Notes: generated from the sequence alone by a model not told the origin. A DNA stretch of 64,000 nt from Bradyrhizobium mercantei (GCF_001982635.1 NZ_MKFI01000001.1:1-64000); one strand, 5' to 3'. Shown: positions 8,543 through 19,087, counted from the stretch's first letter. Translations and numbers: made by a program.

Positions 8543-8566
8543 GCAATGTTGCTGCAATGTTGCTGC
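8543..8566 (+). promoter_or_regulatory. Tandem 11-bp direct repeat, candidate OmpR-type operator
   Basis: GCAATGTTGCT occurs twice with no gap (8543-8553 and 8554-8564), 38 bp before the ATG of the response regulator. OmpR/PhoB-family regulators commonly bind head-to-tail repeats spaced 11 bp, one helical turn. Related repeats lie upstream of the methyltransferase at 10669-10690. This is consistent with autoregulation, which is an inference. Confidence 0.55.
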
Positions 8567-8602
8567 CCCTAGAACCAGCGGTTTGAAACCCGGATTTGCG
8601 GC

Positions 8603-9277
8603 ATGCGGATATTGCTGGTCGAAGATGAGGCCGAAATGGCGGCGGCGCTGTCGCAGGCGCTGAAGGGCTACGACATGGTCGTCGACCATGTGCCGAACCT
8701 TGCCGAGGCCGAGGAAGCAATCTCCGCCGACGTGCATGGCGCGGTCCTGCTCGACCGCCAGCTTCCCGACGGCGATGGGCTCACGCTGATCCCGAAATTG
8801 CGTGCCAAGGCGGACGGCGTCCCGATCATCGTGCTGACCGCGCGCGGCGACCTCGCCGATCGCATCACCGGTCTCGACAGCGGCGCCGACGACTATCTGG
8901 CCAAGCCGTTCGCGGTCGAGGAGCTGCTGGCGCGGCTGCGCGCGGTGCTGCGCCGCCCCGCCGGCCTGCAGCTCGAGATCATCAAGGCCGGCCGCGTGGC
9001 CTTCGATTGCAGCCATCGCGAGGCCAGCGTCGACGGCCGCCCGCTCGACCTGCCGCGGCGCGAGCTCCTGGTGCTGGAGACGCTGCTGCGCCGCATGGGC
9101 CGCACCGTGCTGCGCGCGACGCTGGAGGAAGCCGTCTACAATTTCGAGGACGAGATCCAGTCGAACGCGCTCGACGCCCACGTCTCGCGGCTCAGGCGCA
9201 AGCTTGCCGACGCGGATGCCGGTGTCGAGATCCACAGCATCCGCGGCGTCGGCTACCTGCTGAAACAGACATCATGA
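8603..9277 (+). CDS. OmpR/PhoB-family response regulator
   Basis: The 224-residue protein has a receiver domain (residues 1-115) with acidic pocket Glu7/Asp8, phospho-acceptor Asp51 in LLDRQLPDGDG, switch Thr79 and Lys101 in LAKPF. A C-terminal winged-helix DNA-binding domain follows (about 125-222), including LDLPRRELLVLETLLR and SNALDAHVSRLRRKL. It overlaps the histidine kinase start by four bases (ATGA), so the two are translationally coupled and form a two-component system. An 11-bp tandem repeat upstream is a likely self-binding site. The signal sensed is unknown. Confidence 0.92.
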   Translation: MRILLVEDEAEMAAALSQALKGYDMVVDHVPNLAEAEEAISADVHGAVLLDRQLPDGDGLTLIPKLRAKADGVPIIVLTARGDLADRITGLDSGADDYLAKPFAVEELLARLRAVLRRPAGLQLEIIKAGRVAFDCSHREASVDGRPLDLPRRELLVLETLLRRMGRTVLRATLEEAVYNFEDEIQSNALDAHVSRLRRKLADADAGVEIHSIRGVGYLLKQTS

Positions 9278-10653
9278 GCGAACAGGCCGAGCACTATTGC
9301 CTGCGCTCGCAACTGAGCTGGCGCCTGGTCGCGATGCAGGCGCTGCTGCTGGCGATGCTGATCCTTTGCCTGATCGGCGCGCTGTGTGCCACCGGCTTCC
9401 TGATCGTTCCGCGCGATGAGGATCATGTCATCGACATCGTGCAACGCGCAGTCGCACGTGACCCGCAGGGTGATCTGGTGCTGCGCCCGACGGCGGAGCT
9501 GAAGCAGCTTCGCGACAACACGCCCGACCTCTGGTTCCTGGTACGCGACCGCCAAGGACATTCGCTGGCGGAAGGCACGGTCCCGCCGGAATTTTCGGGG
9601 ATCGGCGGCGCGCTCGACCAGATCAGCCAGGCGCGGCTCGGCTGGCAGATGTTCGAGGACGATCCGCGCAAGCCGCCGGCGCGGATGAAGCGCGTCACTT
9701 CCGACGCCGGTCCGGTCCAGGTGCTCACCGCCACGCAGGGGCCGATGTCCAGCGCCAAGACGGCGCTCGCCACCACATTCGCGTTCCTCGCCGTCGCACT
9801 GCCCGGCCTGCTGCTGATGGCGGCAGCGACCTTCGTGGCGACGCCGATGGTGGTGCGGCGCGCCTTTGCCGGCATCGACACCACCGCCGACGAAGCGCGC
9901 CGGATCGATTTCCGCCAGCGCGGCAGCCGGCTCTCGGCGGATCATCTGCCGCTCGAAGTGGCGCCGCTGGTGACTGCAATCAACGATGCGCTGAAGCGGC
10001 TCGACGACGGCTATTCCCGGCATCAGCGCTTCGTCGCCGACGCGGCGCACGAATTGCGCACCCCGATCGCGATCCTCAACACGCGGCTGGAATCGCTTCC
10101 GCCAGGCCCTGAGAAGACCCGCCTGCTCGAGGATTCGGCGCGGCTTGCGACCTTGGCCGAGCAGTTGCTCGACATCCAGCGCTTCGACCAGTGCCGCAAT
10201 CCGTACGGGCGCGTCGATCTCGTCGCGGTCGCACGCAACGTCGCCGCCGACCTCGCGCCGCTGGCGATCGCGGCCGGCTACGAACTCTCGCTCGATGCCG
10301 CAATCGAACGGGTCGAAACGCTGGGCGACCGTGCCGCGCTGGAGCGGGCGCTCACCAATCTCGTGCAGAACGCCATCCAGCATGGCGGCCGCCGCGGCAC
10401 CATCATGATTCATGTCGGCAGCGCCGCGACGATCGATGTCATCGATGAAGGCGACGGCATTCCTCAGGACGAGCGCGCGCGGATCTTCGATCCGTTCTAC
10501 CGGCTCGCGCCGCTCGACCGCGGCGCCGGCCTCGGCCTCAACATGGTGCGCGAGATCGCACGGCTGCATGGCGGTCACGTCTCCGTGCTCGACGGACCGA
10601 AGGGCGGCGCATGCTTCCGTCTCACATTACCGCCGGCGCCGTTCGTTTCGTAA
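9274..10653 (+). CDS. Sensor histidine kinase, EnvZ/QseC type
   Basis: The 459-residue inner-membrane kinase has TM1 at about residues 16-42 and a periplasmic sensor region of ~120 residues. TM2 is in the segment TTFAFLAVALPGLLLMAA, followed by HAMP. The HisKA box is FVADAAHELRTPIAIL with its phosphorylated His, and the HATPase domain shows the N box NLVQNAIQHGG, DEGDGIPQ and GAGLGLNMV. The ATG at 9274 overlaps the regulator stop. The periplasmic domain has no motif I recognise. Together with the preceding regulator it likely controls the methyltransferase downstream. Confidence 0.9.
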   Translation: MSEQAEHYCLRSQLSWRLVAMQALLLAMLILCLIGALCATGFLIVPRDEDHVIDIVQRAVARDPQGDLVLRPTAELKQLRDNTPDLWFLVRDRQGHSLAEGTVPPEFSGIGGALDQISQARLGWQMFEDDPRKPPARMKRVTSDAGPVQVLTATQGPMSSAKTALATTFAFLAVALPGLLLMAAATFVATPMVVRRAFAGIDTTADEARRIDFRQRGSRLSADHLPLEVAPLVTAINDALKRLDDGYSRHQRFVADAAHELRTPIAILNTRLESLPPGPEKTRLLEDSARLATLAEQLLDIQRFDQCRNPYGRVDLVAVARNVAADLAPLAIAAGYELSLDAAIERVETLGDRAALERALTNLVQNAIQHGGRRGTIMIHVGSAATIDVIDEGDGIPQDERARIFDPFYRLAPLDRGAGLGLNMVREIARLHGGHVSVLDGPKGGACFRLTLPPAPFVS

Positions 10654-10660
10654 CTCGCGC

Positions 10661-10690
10661 AACATCGCGCAATGTTGTCGCAATGCGGCT
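10661..10690 (+). promoter_or_regulatory. Second GCAATGTTG repeat site, before the methyltransferase
   Basis: GCAATGTTGTC (10669-10679) is followed directly by GCAATGCGGCT (10680-10690). Each unit matches the GCAATGTTGCT repeat at 8543-8564 in 9 of 11 positions and keeps the same 11-bp periodicity. CAACAT at 10660-10665 also forms an inverted match with ATGTTG. The site is 67 bp before the methyltransferase ATG, right after the kinase stop. Confidence 0.5.
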
Positions 10691-10756
10691 CCCGCAAACC
10701 AAGCGTCACGCTTCGCAATCGAGTCGAAGCGGCATGACACTTTGTTGGGAAGCCCA

Positions 10757-11422
10757 ATGTCACACGATCTCCTGTCTTTCTTCACCGCGTGGATGGCAGC
10801 CCCCGGCCGCGTCGGTGCCATCGCGCCGTCGGGCGCCGCGCTCGCCGAACTGATCACACGCGACATCAGCGCCGACACCGGCCCGGTGCTCGAGCTCGGT
10901 CCGGGCACGGGCGCCTTCACCTATCAGCTGTTGAAGCGCGGCGTGCGCCAGCAGGATCTCACGCTGATCGAATACGGTTCGGATTTCATGCGGCTGTTGC
11001 AGCTCCGCTTTCCCGGCGCGCGCGTGCTGTGGATGGACGCCGCGCGGCTGGCCTCGGAACGGCTCTACGACGGCGCGCCGGTCGGCGCCGTGGTCAGCGG
11101 ATTGCCGCTGCTCAACATGTCGCCGCGCAAGGTGATGGCGATCGTCGGCGGAGCGTTCAGCTATATGCGTCCCGGCGCCGCGTTCTATCAATTCACCTAC
11201 GGCATGCGCTGCCCGATACGGCGGCCGATCCTCGACCGGCTCGGCTTGCGCGCCACCCTGGTCGATCGCGCGATCATGAACGTGCCACCCGCTGCGGTCT
11301 ACCGGCTGACGCGACGCCCGCAATACAGGCTGATCACGCGTGACGCCGCGCCGGCGGCCGGCGCTGACGTTTTACCGATCAAGAAGGAACGCCGCGCCAG
11401 CGAGGACTGCGCTGTCGTGTGA
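10757..11422 (+). CDS. SAM-dependent methyltransferase, phospholipid N-methyltransferase-like
   Basis: The 221-residue protein has a class I SAM-binding motif VLELGPGTGAFTYQLL (near residue 46), an acidic residue at the end of the next strand (LIEYGSDF), and VSGLPLLNMSP as motif IV. The opening FFTAWMAAPGRVGAIAPSG resembles short bacterial phosphatidylethanolamine N-methyltransferases (PmtA type) and related KsgA-like enzymes. The ATG has GGGA 7 bp upstream. It lies 103 bp after the kinase gene and has its own copy of the putative regulator repeat. Lipid methylation is a guess from family resemblance; another small-molecule substrate is possible. Confidence 0.72.
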   Translation: MSHDLLSFFTAWMAAPGRVGAIAPSGAALAELITRDISADTGPVLELGPGTGAFTYQLLKRGVRQQDLTLIEYGSDFMRLLQLRFPGARVLWMDAARLASERLYDGAPVGAVVSGLPLLNMSPRKVMAIVGGAFSYMRPGAAFYQFTYGMRCPIRRPILDRLGLRATLVDRAIMNVPPAAVYRLTRRPQYRLITRDAAPAAGADVLPIKKERRASEDCAVV

Positions 11423-11440
11423 CGGCGCAGCTGACCGCTG

Positions 11441-13078
<1,638 letters not shown>

Positions 13079-13198
13079 TTACCTTTAATCCGCTTCCGGC
13101 GATTCGCAAAACGAATCGGCCGTTCCCGGCAAACAAATCACCGGGCTGTGGGTTACGTTAAACTGAGAGCGATTTCAGAGCATTAATGGGGGTTTTGG

Positions 13199-13227
13199 AT
13201 GCAGGATGCCAGCGGGCCATCCTGCAT
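13199..13227 (-). terminator. Hairpin between secG and pyrG
   Basis: ATGCAGGATG and CATCCTGCAT form a perfect 10-bp stem with a 9-nt loop, 13 bp past the secG stop. The minus strand continues CCAAAACCCCC, with no U-tract, so it may be an RNA-stabilising or attenuating hairpin rather than a full terminator. Confidence 0.35.
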
Positions 13228-13239
13228 GGCCACCCTGCT

Positions 13240-13629
13240 TTATTGCGACCGTGGCGCCTGCGGGCCGCTCGGGGCCTGCGGCGCCTGCTGCTCGTCGGCT
13301 TTCTTCAGCGAATCGAGGATGCCGCCCGAGGTCGGCGCATTCATCGGCGTGCCGCCGGCCGGCTGGGTCTGCGCCGGAGCGCCGGTGCCGATGATCGAGC
13401 TCGGCTTGCGGTCGTAGCCCGCGTACCAGGACAGGAACAGGCTGGTCACGAAGAAGCCGACCGCGAGAATCGCCGTGGTCCGCGTCAGCAAATTCGCGGT
13501 GCCGCGGCTCGACATGAAGCCGGCGCCTCCGCCCATGCCGAGGCCGCCGCCTTCGGACTTCTGCAGCAGCACCGCGCCGATCATGACGGCAACGATCATG
13601 AGATGAATAATGATAACGACAGTCTGCAT
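13240..13629 (-). CDS. secG: Preprotein translocase subunit SecG
   Basis: SecG is the small auxiliary subunit of the SecYEG channel. The 129-residue product starts MQTVVIIIHLMIVAVMIGAV, has the Gly-rich loop LQKSEGGGLGMGGGAGF, and a second membrane segment (TTAILAVGFFVTSLFLSW). The tail of ~50 residues is Pro/Gln/Ala-rich and typical of longer alphaproteobacterial SecG. The ATG at 13629 is chosen over the open upstream frame because it gives the family N-terminus. pyrG follows 167 bp downstream. tpiA, its usual upstream neighbour, is separated by an inserted plus-strand pair. Confidence 0.93.
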   Translation of the reverse strand: MQTVVIIIHLMIVAVMIGAVLLQKSEGGGLGMGGGAGFMSSRGTANLLTRTTAILAVGFFVTSLFLSWYAGYDRKPSSIIGTGAPAQTQPAGGTPMNAPTSGGILDSLKKADEQQAPQAPSGPQAPRSQ

Positions 13630-13796
13630 CGCAAGCCTTCCGTCACAAGCCGCCAAGCGGCCAGACAAACGGCGCTATCGGCTTTGCGGGTTTCGTGAAG
13701 TCGCGCCCTGTTACACGATTGCACCGGGCATTGTCACCCCCGAGATAGTCGCAGCCGCAATGATCACAAGCAGTCCCGATTGCGCGCGCCCGCGCC

Positions 13797-13826
13797 TTGA
13801 TCGGAACCGGTCATTTCTACTATAAT
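13797..13826 (+). promoter_or_regulatory. Strong promoter of the XRE-cupin gene, probably leaderless
   Basis: TTGATC at 13797-13802 and a consensus TATAAT at 13821-13826 are separated by 18 bp. The expected transcription start, 7 bp past the -10, is position 13833, which is the A of the gene's ATG. No Shine-Dalgarno sequence can fit, so a leaderless mRNA is likely. Confidence 0.6.
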
Positions 13827-13832
13827 AGACGT

Positions 13833-14399
13833 ATGGATACTTTGATAGACGATCTGAGCCAGCGTCTGGCGCAGCGGATCCGGCTCGAACGCGACGGCCG
13901 GAGCTGGTCGCTGGCCGAGCTAGCCGAACGCTCGGGCGTCTCGAAGGCGACGATCAGCAAGATCGAACGCGCCGAGGTGAGCCCGACCGCGGTGGTGCTG
14001 GTGCGGCTCGCCTCGGCCTTCGACCTCACGCTGGCCGGCCTGATGCTGCGCGCCGAGGGCCAGGCCGAACGGCTGTCGCGCGCCGCCGCGCAGCCGGTCT
14101 GGCGCGATCCCGAAACCGGCTATCTGCGCCGCCAGGTGTTCAGCCGTCCCGATCATCCGGTCGAGCTGGTGCGGGTCGAGCTGCCGTCCAGGCAGACCGT
14201 GACCCTGCCCGCCTCGTCCTATGCCCATATCCGCCAACTGGTCTGGGTCTTGAGCGGCAGCCTCGTCATCACCGAAGGCGGCACGCGCCACGTGCTCGCG
14301 GCCGGAGATTGCCTCGGCTTCGGCCCGCCGGCGGAAACGACCTTCGCCAACGAAACCAGTACCGCGTGCACCTATGTGGTCACCCTGGCCCGGAGCTGA
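13833..14399 (+). CDS. XRE-family transcriptional regulator with cupin domain
   Basis: The 188-residue protein has an N-terminal helix-turn-helix (about residues 10-65) with the typical LAELAERSGVSKATISKIERAEVSPTAVV pattern split across helices 2 and 3. A cupin_2-like ligand-binding domain follows (about 110-185: LVWVLSGSLVI, GDCLGFGPP). Such regulators, related to PuuR and SutR, sense small molecules and often control adjacent transferases or transporters. The gene is three bases upstream of a GNAT acetyltransferase and probably co-transcribed with it. The ATG is at the predicted +1 of a strong promoter. Its ligand is unknown. Confidence 0.88.
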   Translation: MDTLIDDLSQRLAQRIRLERDGRSWSLAELAERSGVSKATISKIERAEVSPTAVVLVRLASAFDLTLAGLMLRAEGQAERLSRAAAQPVWRDPETGYLRRQVFSRPDHPVELVRVELPSRQTVTLPASSYAHIRQLVWVLSGSLVITEGGTRHVLAAGDCLGFGPPAETTFANETSTACTYVVTLARS

Positions 14400-14402
14400 C
14401 GC

Positions 14403-14942
14403 ATGCCGCAGTTTGCCATCACACCGCTCGAGGATGCGCCTGAGATTTGCAGCGCGCTCAGCGAGCTGTTGATCGAGACCGTCGCCAGCGGCGGCTCCGT
14501 CAGCTTCATGCATCCGCTATCGCGTGACGACGCCGAAGCGTTCTGGCAGGACTCACTTGGCGCAGCCGCGCGTGGCGAGCGCATCGTGCTCGGCGCGTTC
14601 GACGGCAATGATCTGATCGGCACCGTGACGCTGCTGCTCAAGCTGCCGCCGAACCAGCCGCACCGCGCCGAGATCGCCAAGATGATGACGCGCCTCAGCC
14701 ACCGCCATCGCGGCGTCGCGACCGCATTGCTGCGCGCCGCCGAGCAGCTTGCGATCGCGCATGGCCGCACACTGCTGGTGCTCGACACCGCGGTCGACGA
14801 GGGTGCCGCACCGCTCTACGAGCGATCCGGCTTTCAGCTCAGCGGCATCATCCCGGACTACGCGCTGAAGCCGCATGGCGGCCTCACCGGGACGATGATC
14901 TACTGGAAGCGGATCGGCGCGGCGGCAGCGGCCGCCACTTGA
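14403..14942 (+). CDS. GNAT-family N-acetyltransferase
   Basis: The 179-residue protein carries the GNAT fold: an N-terminal helix, EDAPEICSALSELL, strand LGAFDGNDLIGTVTLLL, the acetyl-CoA pyrophosphate loop RLSHRHRGVATALLRAAE (Q/R-x-x-G-x-A type) near residue 100, and a C-terminal LVLDTAVDEGAAPLYERSGFQLSG. It probably acetylates a small molecule or antibiotic-like amine; the substrate is not identifiable. It starts 3 bp after the XRE-cupin stop, forming a two-gene operon set between secG and tpiA. Confidence 0.88.
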   Translation: MPQFAITPLEDAPEICSALSELLIETVASGGSVSFMHPLSRDDAEAFWQDSLGAAARGERIVLGAFDGNDLIGTVTLLLKLPPNQPHRAEIAKMMTRLSHRHRGVATALLRAAEQLAIAHGRTLLVLDTAVDEGAAPLYERSGFQLSGIIPDYALKPHGGLTGTMIYWKRIGAAAAAAT

Positions 14943-14971
14943 TTCCGTCGCACCAACTTCGCTGCCAATCC

Positions 14972-15075
14972 CGTCATCCTGAGGAGCGCGTAGCGCGTCT
15001 CGAAGGATGCACGGCCCGGCTCGTGGCCGTCTACCCTTCGAGACGGCCGCTTCGCGGCCTCCTCAGGGTGACGGT
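14972..15075. repeat. Dispersed palindromic repeat (CATCCTGAGGAGC...CTCCTCAGGGTGACG)
   Basis: Outer arms GTCATCCTGAGGAG and CTCCTCAGGGTGACG and inner arms CGTCTCGAAGG and CCTTCGAGACGG form a nested inverted repeat, with GCGCGTAGCGCG and GCGGCC...GCGGCC sub-stems. This is a very common Bradyrhizobium intergenic element. It lies between convergent GNAT and tpiA genes and may double as a transcription barrier. Confidence 0.75.
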
Positions 15076-15105
15076 GAGAGAACCAGCGCGGTGAGCGTCG
15101 GTCGC

Positions 15106-15858
15106 CTAGCAACCCGCCGCGATCGCCAAGAAATCCGAGGCCTTCAGGCTGGCGCCGCCGACCAGTGCGCCGTTGACGTTGGCAACTGCCATCAGCTCGG
15201 CGGCGTTCGACGGCTTCACCGAGCCGCCATAGAGGATCCTGATCCGGTTTCCCTCGCCCTTGAAGCGATCGGTGAGCTGACCCCGGATAAACCGATGAAC
15301 TTCCTCGACATCCCCAGCCGTCGGGGTGAGCCCGGTGCCGATCGCCCAGACCGGCTCATAGGCCACCACCAGGTTGGCCGCGGTCGAGCCGTCGGGCAGC
15401 GAGCCCGCAAGCTGGCTGCCGCAGACATCGAGCGTCTTGCCGGCGTCGCGCTGCTCGCGGGTCTCGCCGATGCAGACGATCGCGGTCAGTCCCGCGCGCC
15501 AGACGGCCTCCGCCTTCTGGCGAATCAAGGCGTCGGTCTCGCCATGGTCGGCACGCCGCTCGGAGTGGCCGACAATGATGGCGACCGCACCGAGGTCTTT
15601 GAACATTTCCGCCGAGAGGTCGCCGGTGTGGGCGCCCGACGCCTTCGGATGGCAATCCTGGGCGCCGACGGCAACCTTCGAGCCGCGCGCCCTGTCGGCA
15701 AAGGCCCCGACCAAGGTCGCGGGCGGACAGACCAGCAGATCGGCCTTTCCGGCGACATCGCCGGCCCCAGCCAGCATCGCGTCGAACTCGACAAAGGAGG
15801 ATTTCAGGCCGTTCATTTTCCAGTTGCCGGCGATCAGCGGCCGGATGGCGTCGGTCAT
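15106..15858 (-). CDS. tpiA: Triosephosphate isomerase
   Basis: TpiA interconverts glyceraldehyde-3-phosphate and dihydroxyacetone phosphate. The 250-residue product has the N-terminal AGNWKMNG with catalytic Lys, VGHSERR with the electrophilic His, [11 protein letters not shown] with catalytic Glu, and the phosphate-binding [11 protein letters not shown] and [12 protein letters not shown] at 15858 with GGGA 8 bp upstream gives the usual length; the frame remains open a further 21 bases. It is transcribed towards secG, with an inserted GNAT/XRE pair on the other strand between them. Confidence 0.96.
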   Translation of the reverse strand: MTDAIRPLIAGNWKMNGLKSSFVEFDAMLAGAGDVAGKADLLVCPPATLVGAFADRARGSKVAVGAQDCHPKASGAHTGDLSAEMFKDLGAVAIIVGHSERRADHGETDALIRQKAEAVWRAGLTAIVCIGETREQRDAGKTLDVCGSQLAGSLPDGSTAANLVVAYEPVWAIGTGLTPTAGDVEEVHRFIRGQLTDRFKGEGNRIRILYGGSVKPSNAAELMAVANVNGALVGGASLKASDFLAIAAGC

Positions 15859-16108
15859 ATCGGATTTCCCATCGTTCAAGCGTCCCCTGCGCTATCAGAG
15901 GTCGGCTGCGACTTCCAGACACCGCCTTCGCCATGGCGCGCGGCGCATCACCGCTTCAATCCGTCCCCTCACCCATGGTTGCGGGGGCGCTTCCGCCACT
16001 TTATAAGCGTTTTCAATTCGGTGACGCCCTGCTGCGGGACAAAAGTCTCGACTTTTAACTCCCACTTGGGCACGACCCGGTTCCCCACCTGCAAAACAAG
16101 TTGGACCC

Positions 16109-18010
16109 ATGCTTCGAGGAATGCGGAAAGCCTCATCAAACTGGCTCGGCAAGACGATTATGGCCGTTGTGATGGGCGTTTTGATCGTCAGTTTCGGAAT
16201 TTGGGGCATTGCCGACATTTTCAAGGGATTTGGCCAGTCGACCTTCGCCAAGGTCGGTGGAACCGAGATTTCGGCCGAGCAGTTCCGCCAGACCTATACC
16301 GACCGGTTGCAGCAGCTTGGCCGCCAGTTCGGCCGTCCGCTGACGCCTGACCAGGCGCGCGCCTTCGGCATTGACCGTCAGGTGCTGCAGCAGACGCTCG
16401 CGGAAGCCGCACTGGACGAGGAAGCGCGCCGCATGGGCCTCAACCAGTCCGACGCCGAGGTGCTGCGCACGATCTACAACGATCCGAACTTCAAGGGCCT
16501 CAACAACCAGTTCGATCCGCAGCGCTTCCAGTCCGTGATCCGCAACTTCGGCTATACCGAGGGCCGCTACATCGCCGAGCAGCGCCGTGTCGGTCTGCGC
16601 CGGCAGATCGCCGGCACGGTTTCGTCCGGGATCGAGCCGACCAAATCGATGGTCGAGGCGCTGACCCGTTTCCAGAACGAGCAACGCTCGATCGACTACG
16701 TCACGCTCGGCGCCGCGCAGGCCGGCACCATCGATGCGCCCTCGCCCGAGGCGCTCGCCGCCTATTTCGAGGACCACAAGGTCCAGTTCCGCGCGCCCGA
16801 ATACCGCAAGATCGCCTTCGTCGCGATCACGCCCGAGGAAATCGGCAAGTGGGAAACGGTGTCGGACGCCGACGCCAGGAAGCTGTTCGACGAGCGCAAG
16901 GACCGGCTCAGCACGCCGGAAAAGCGCGAAGTCTCGCAGATCGTGTTTCCGGACGCCGGTGAGGCGCAGGCGGCCCGCGCGCGCATCACCTCGGGCACCT
17001 CGTTCGACGACATCGCCAAGGAGCGCAACCTCAATCTGGCCGACGTCAATCTCGGCCTGGTCGCGAAGTCGGCGATCCTCGATCCGGCGGTCGGCGATGC
17101 TGCGTTCTCGCTGCCCGCAGGCGAAGTCAGCCAGCCGGTCCAGGGCCGCTTCGGCGTCGCGCTGGTCAAGGTCGGCAAGATCGAGCCCGGCAACACTCCA
17201 ACGTATGAGAGCCTCGCGCAGCAGGTGAAGAACGAGATCGCCTCCGAGCGCGCCCGCACCAAGGTCGCCGAGCTGCGCGACAAGATGGAAGACGAGCGCG
17301 GCGGCGGCTCCAGCGTCATCGAGGCGGCGCAGAAGCTGAAGCTGACCCCAATCACGATCGACGCGGTCGATCGCTCGGGGCGTCTGCCGAACGGCCAGGT
17401 CGCATCCAACATCCCGCGCGGCCTCGACGTGGTGTCGCAGGCCTTTAACAGCGACGTCGGCGTCGACAACGACCCGATCCAATTTAACAACGGCTATGTC
17501 TGGTACGACGTGCTCGGCATCACGCCGTCGCGCGAGCGCACCCTCGACGAGGTCCGCGACCAGGTCGAAGCCAAGTGGCGCGAGGACCAGATCTCCGCCA
17601 AGCTGCGCGCCAAGGCGACCGAGATCGTCCAGAAGCTCGACAGCGGCGCCAAGCTCGCCGACGAGGCTGCAGCGGCCGGCGTTAAGGTCGAGACCGCGGC
17701 GAACTTCCGCCGCGAGGCCACGCTGCCCAACGTGCCGGCCGGCGTGATCGCGGCCGCATTCCGCACCGCCAAGGACGGCGACGGACAGACGTCGGCTGCC
17801 GGCGGCAGCCAGTGGGTCGTCTTCCGCGTCACCGACGTGACGGTGCCCCCGATCGACTTTGCCTCCAGCGAGGTCAAGCAGCTCACCGAGGCGCTGCGGC
17901 GCTCGTTGAGCGACGAGCAGGTCGCGCAGTATGTCACCAAGATCGAGACCGACATCGGTGTGACCGTCAACCAGGCAGCCTTCGCACAGGTGACAGGCGC
18001 AAATAATTGA
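16109..18010 (+). CDS. Membrane-anchored peptidylprolyl isomerase (PpiD/SurA type)
   Basis: This 633-residue protein has one N-terminal membrane segment (about residues 17-37, TIMAVVMGVLIVSFGIWGIADIF), a SurA_N-like chaperone region (about 45-190) and a parvulin-type PPIase domain (about 265-365, with REVSQIVF, SFDDIAKE, LGLVAKSAILDPAVGDAAFSL and GRFGVALVKVG). A long C-terminal chaperone part follows. It resembles PpiD, the periplasmic foldase tethered at the Sec exit. The gene is divergent from tpiA and 63 bp upstream of trpD, an arrangement common in Rhizobiales. Confidence 0.88.
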   Translation: MLRGMRKASSNWLGKTIMAVVMGVLIVSFGIWGIADIFKGFGQSTFAKVGGTEISAEQFRQTYTDRLQQLGRQFGRPLTPDQARAFGIDRQVLQQTLAEAALDEEARRMGLNQSDAEVLRTIYNDPNFKGLNNQFDPQRFQSVIRNFGYTEGRYIAEQRRVGLRRQIAGTVSSGIEPTKSMVEALTRFQNEQRSIDYVTLGAAQAGTIDAPSPEALAAYFEDHKVQFRAPEYRKIAFVAITPEEIGKWETVSDADARKLFDERKDRLSTPEKREVSQIVFPDAGEAQAARARITSGTSFDDIAKERNLNLADVNLGLVAKSAILDPAVGDAAFSLPAGEVSQPVQGRFGVALVKVGKIEPGNTPTYESLAQQVKNEIASERARTKVAELRDKMEDERGGGSSVIEAAQKLKLTPITIDAVDRSGRLPNGQVASNIPRGLDVVSQAFNSDVGVDNDPIQFNNGYVWYDVLGITPSRERTLDEVRDQVEAKWREDQISAKLRAKATEIVQKLDSGAKLADEAAAAGVKVETAANFRREATLPNVPAGVIAAAFRTAKDGDGQTSAAGGSQWVVFRVTDVTVPPIDFASSEVKQLTEALRRSLSDEQVAQYVTKIETDIGVTVNQAAFAQVTGANN

Positions 18011-18073
18011 GCATGATCTGGTCAGCGCGACGCGCTGCCCGGACCGCTCCAACAACAGACCCTGAGCCCGCGA

Positions 18074-19087
18074 ATGGACGACCTGAAATCGATCATCGGA
18101 AAAGTCGCCACCGGCGCCACGCTGACGCGTGACGAGGCGGCGTCCGCCTTCGACAGCATGATGTCGGGTGAAGCCACGCCCTCGCAGATGGGCGGACTGT
18201 TGATGGCGCTGCGGGTGCGCGGCGAGACCGTCGAGGAGATCACCGGCGCGGTGAGCGCGATGCGCGGCAAGATGCTGCCGGTGAAGGCGCCGGCGGAGGC
18301 TGTCGACATCGTCGGCACCGGCGGCGACGGCTCCGGCTCGGTCAACGTCTCGACCTGCGCCGCCTTCATCGTGGCCGGCGCCGGTGTGCCCGTTGCCAAG
18401 CATGGCAACCGCGCGCTGTCGTCGCGCTCGGGTTCGGCCGACGTGCTGGCCGCGCTCGGCGTCAAGATCGACCTGACGCCGGCGCAGGTCGGACGCTGCG
18501 TCTCGGAGGCCGGCATCGGCTTCATGTTCGCGCCCGCGCATCATCCGGCGATGAAGAATGTCGGCCCGACCCGGGTCGAGCTCGCCACCCGCACCATCTT
18601 CAACCTGCTCGGCCCGCTGTCGAACCCGGCCGGCGTCAAGCGGCAGATGGTCGGCGTGTTCTCGCGGCAATGGGTGCAGCCGCTGGCGCAGGTGCTGAAG
18701 AACCTCGGCTCCGACAAGGTCTGGGTCGTGCACGGCTCCGACGGCCTCGACGAGATCACCCTCACCGGCCCGACCTTCATCGCGACGCTGGAGAACGGCG
18801 AGATCAGGACCTCCGAGGTGACACCGGAAGATGCCGGCCTCGGCCGCGTCGGCGGCGAGGCGCTGAAGGGCGGCGATGCCGATGCCAACGCGATCGCGCT
18901 CTCCGGCGTGCTTCAGGGCAAGCCGAGCGCCTATCGCGATGTCGCCCTGCTCAACGCCGCCGCGGCCCTGATCGTGGCCGGCCGCGCCAAGGATCTGAAG
19001 GAAGGCGTTGCGATCGGCACCCAGTCGCTCGATAGCGGCGCGGCTGCCGCGCGGCTGAAGCATCTGGTCGCAGTGTCCAACGGTTGA
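18074..19087 (+). CDS. trpD: Anthranilate phosphoribosyltransferase
   Basis: TrpD transfers phosphoribose from PRPP to anthranilate in tryptophan synthesis. The 337-residue product has the PRPP-binding [14 protein letters not shown] near residue 80, [33 protein letters not shown] and [14 protein letters not shown], all standard. It heads a trpD-trpC-moaC run with short gaps (10 and 4 bp), so the three are probably co-transcribed. trpE/trpG are not in this window. Confidence 0.97.
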   Translation: MDDLKSIIGKVATGATLTRDEAASAFDSMMSGEATPSQMGGLLMALRVRGETVEEITGAVSAMRGKMLPVKAPAEAVDIVGTGGDGSGSVNVSTCAAFIVAGAGVPVAKHGNRALSSRSGSADVLAALGVKIDLTPAQVGRCVSEAGIGFMFAPAHHPAMKNVGPTRVELATRTIFNLLGPLSNPAGVKRQMVGVFSRQWVQPLAQVLKNLGSDKVWVVHGSDGLDEITLTGPTFIATLENGEIRTSEVTPEDAGLGRVGGEALKGGDADANAIALSGVLQGKPSAYRDVALLNAAAALIVAGRAKDLKEGVAIGTQSLDSGAAAARLKHLVAVSNG

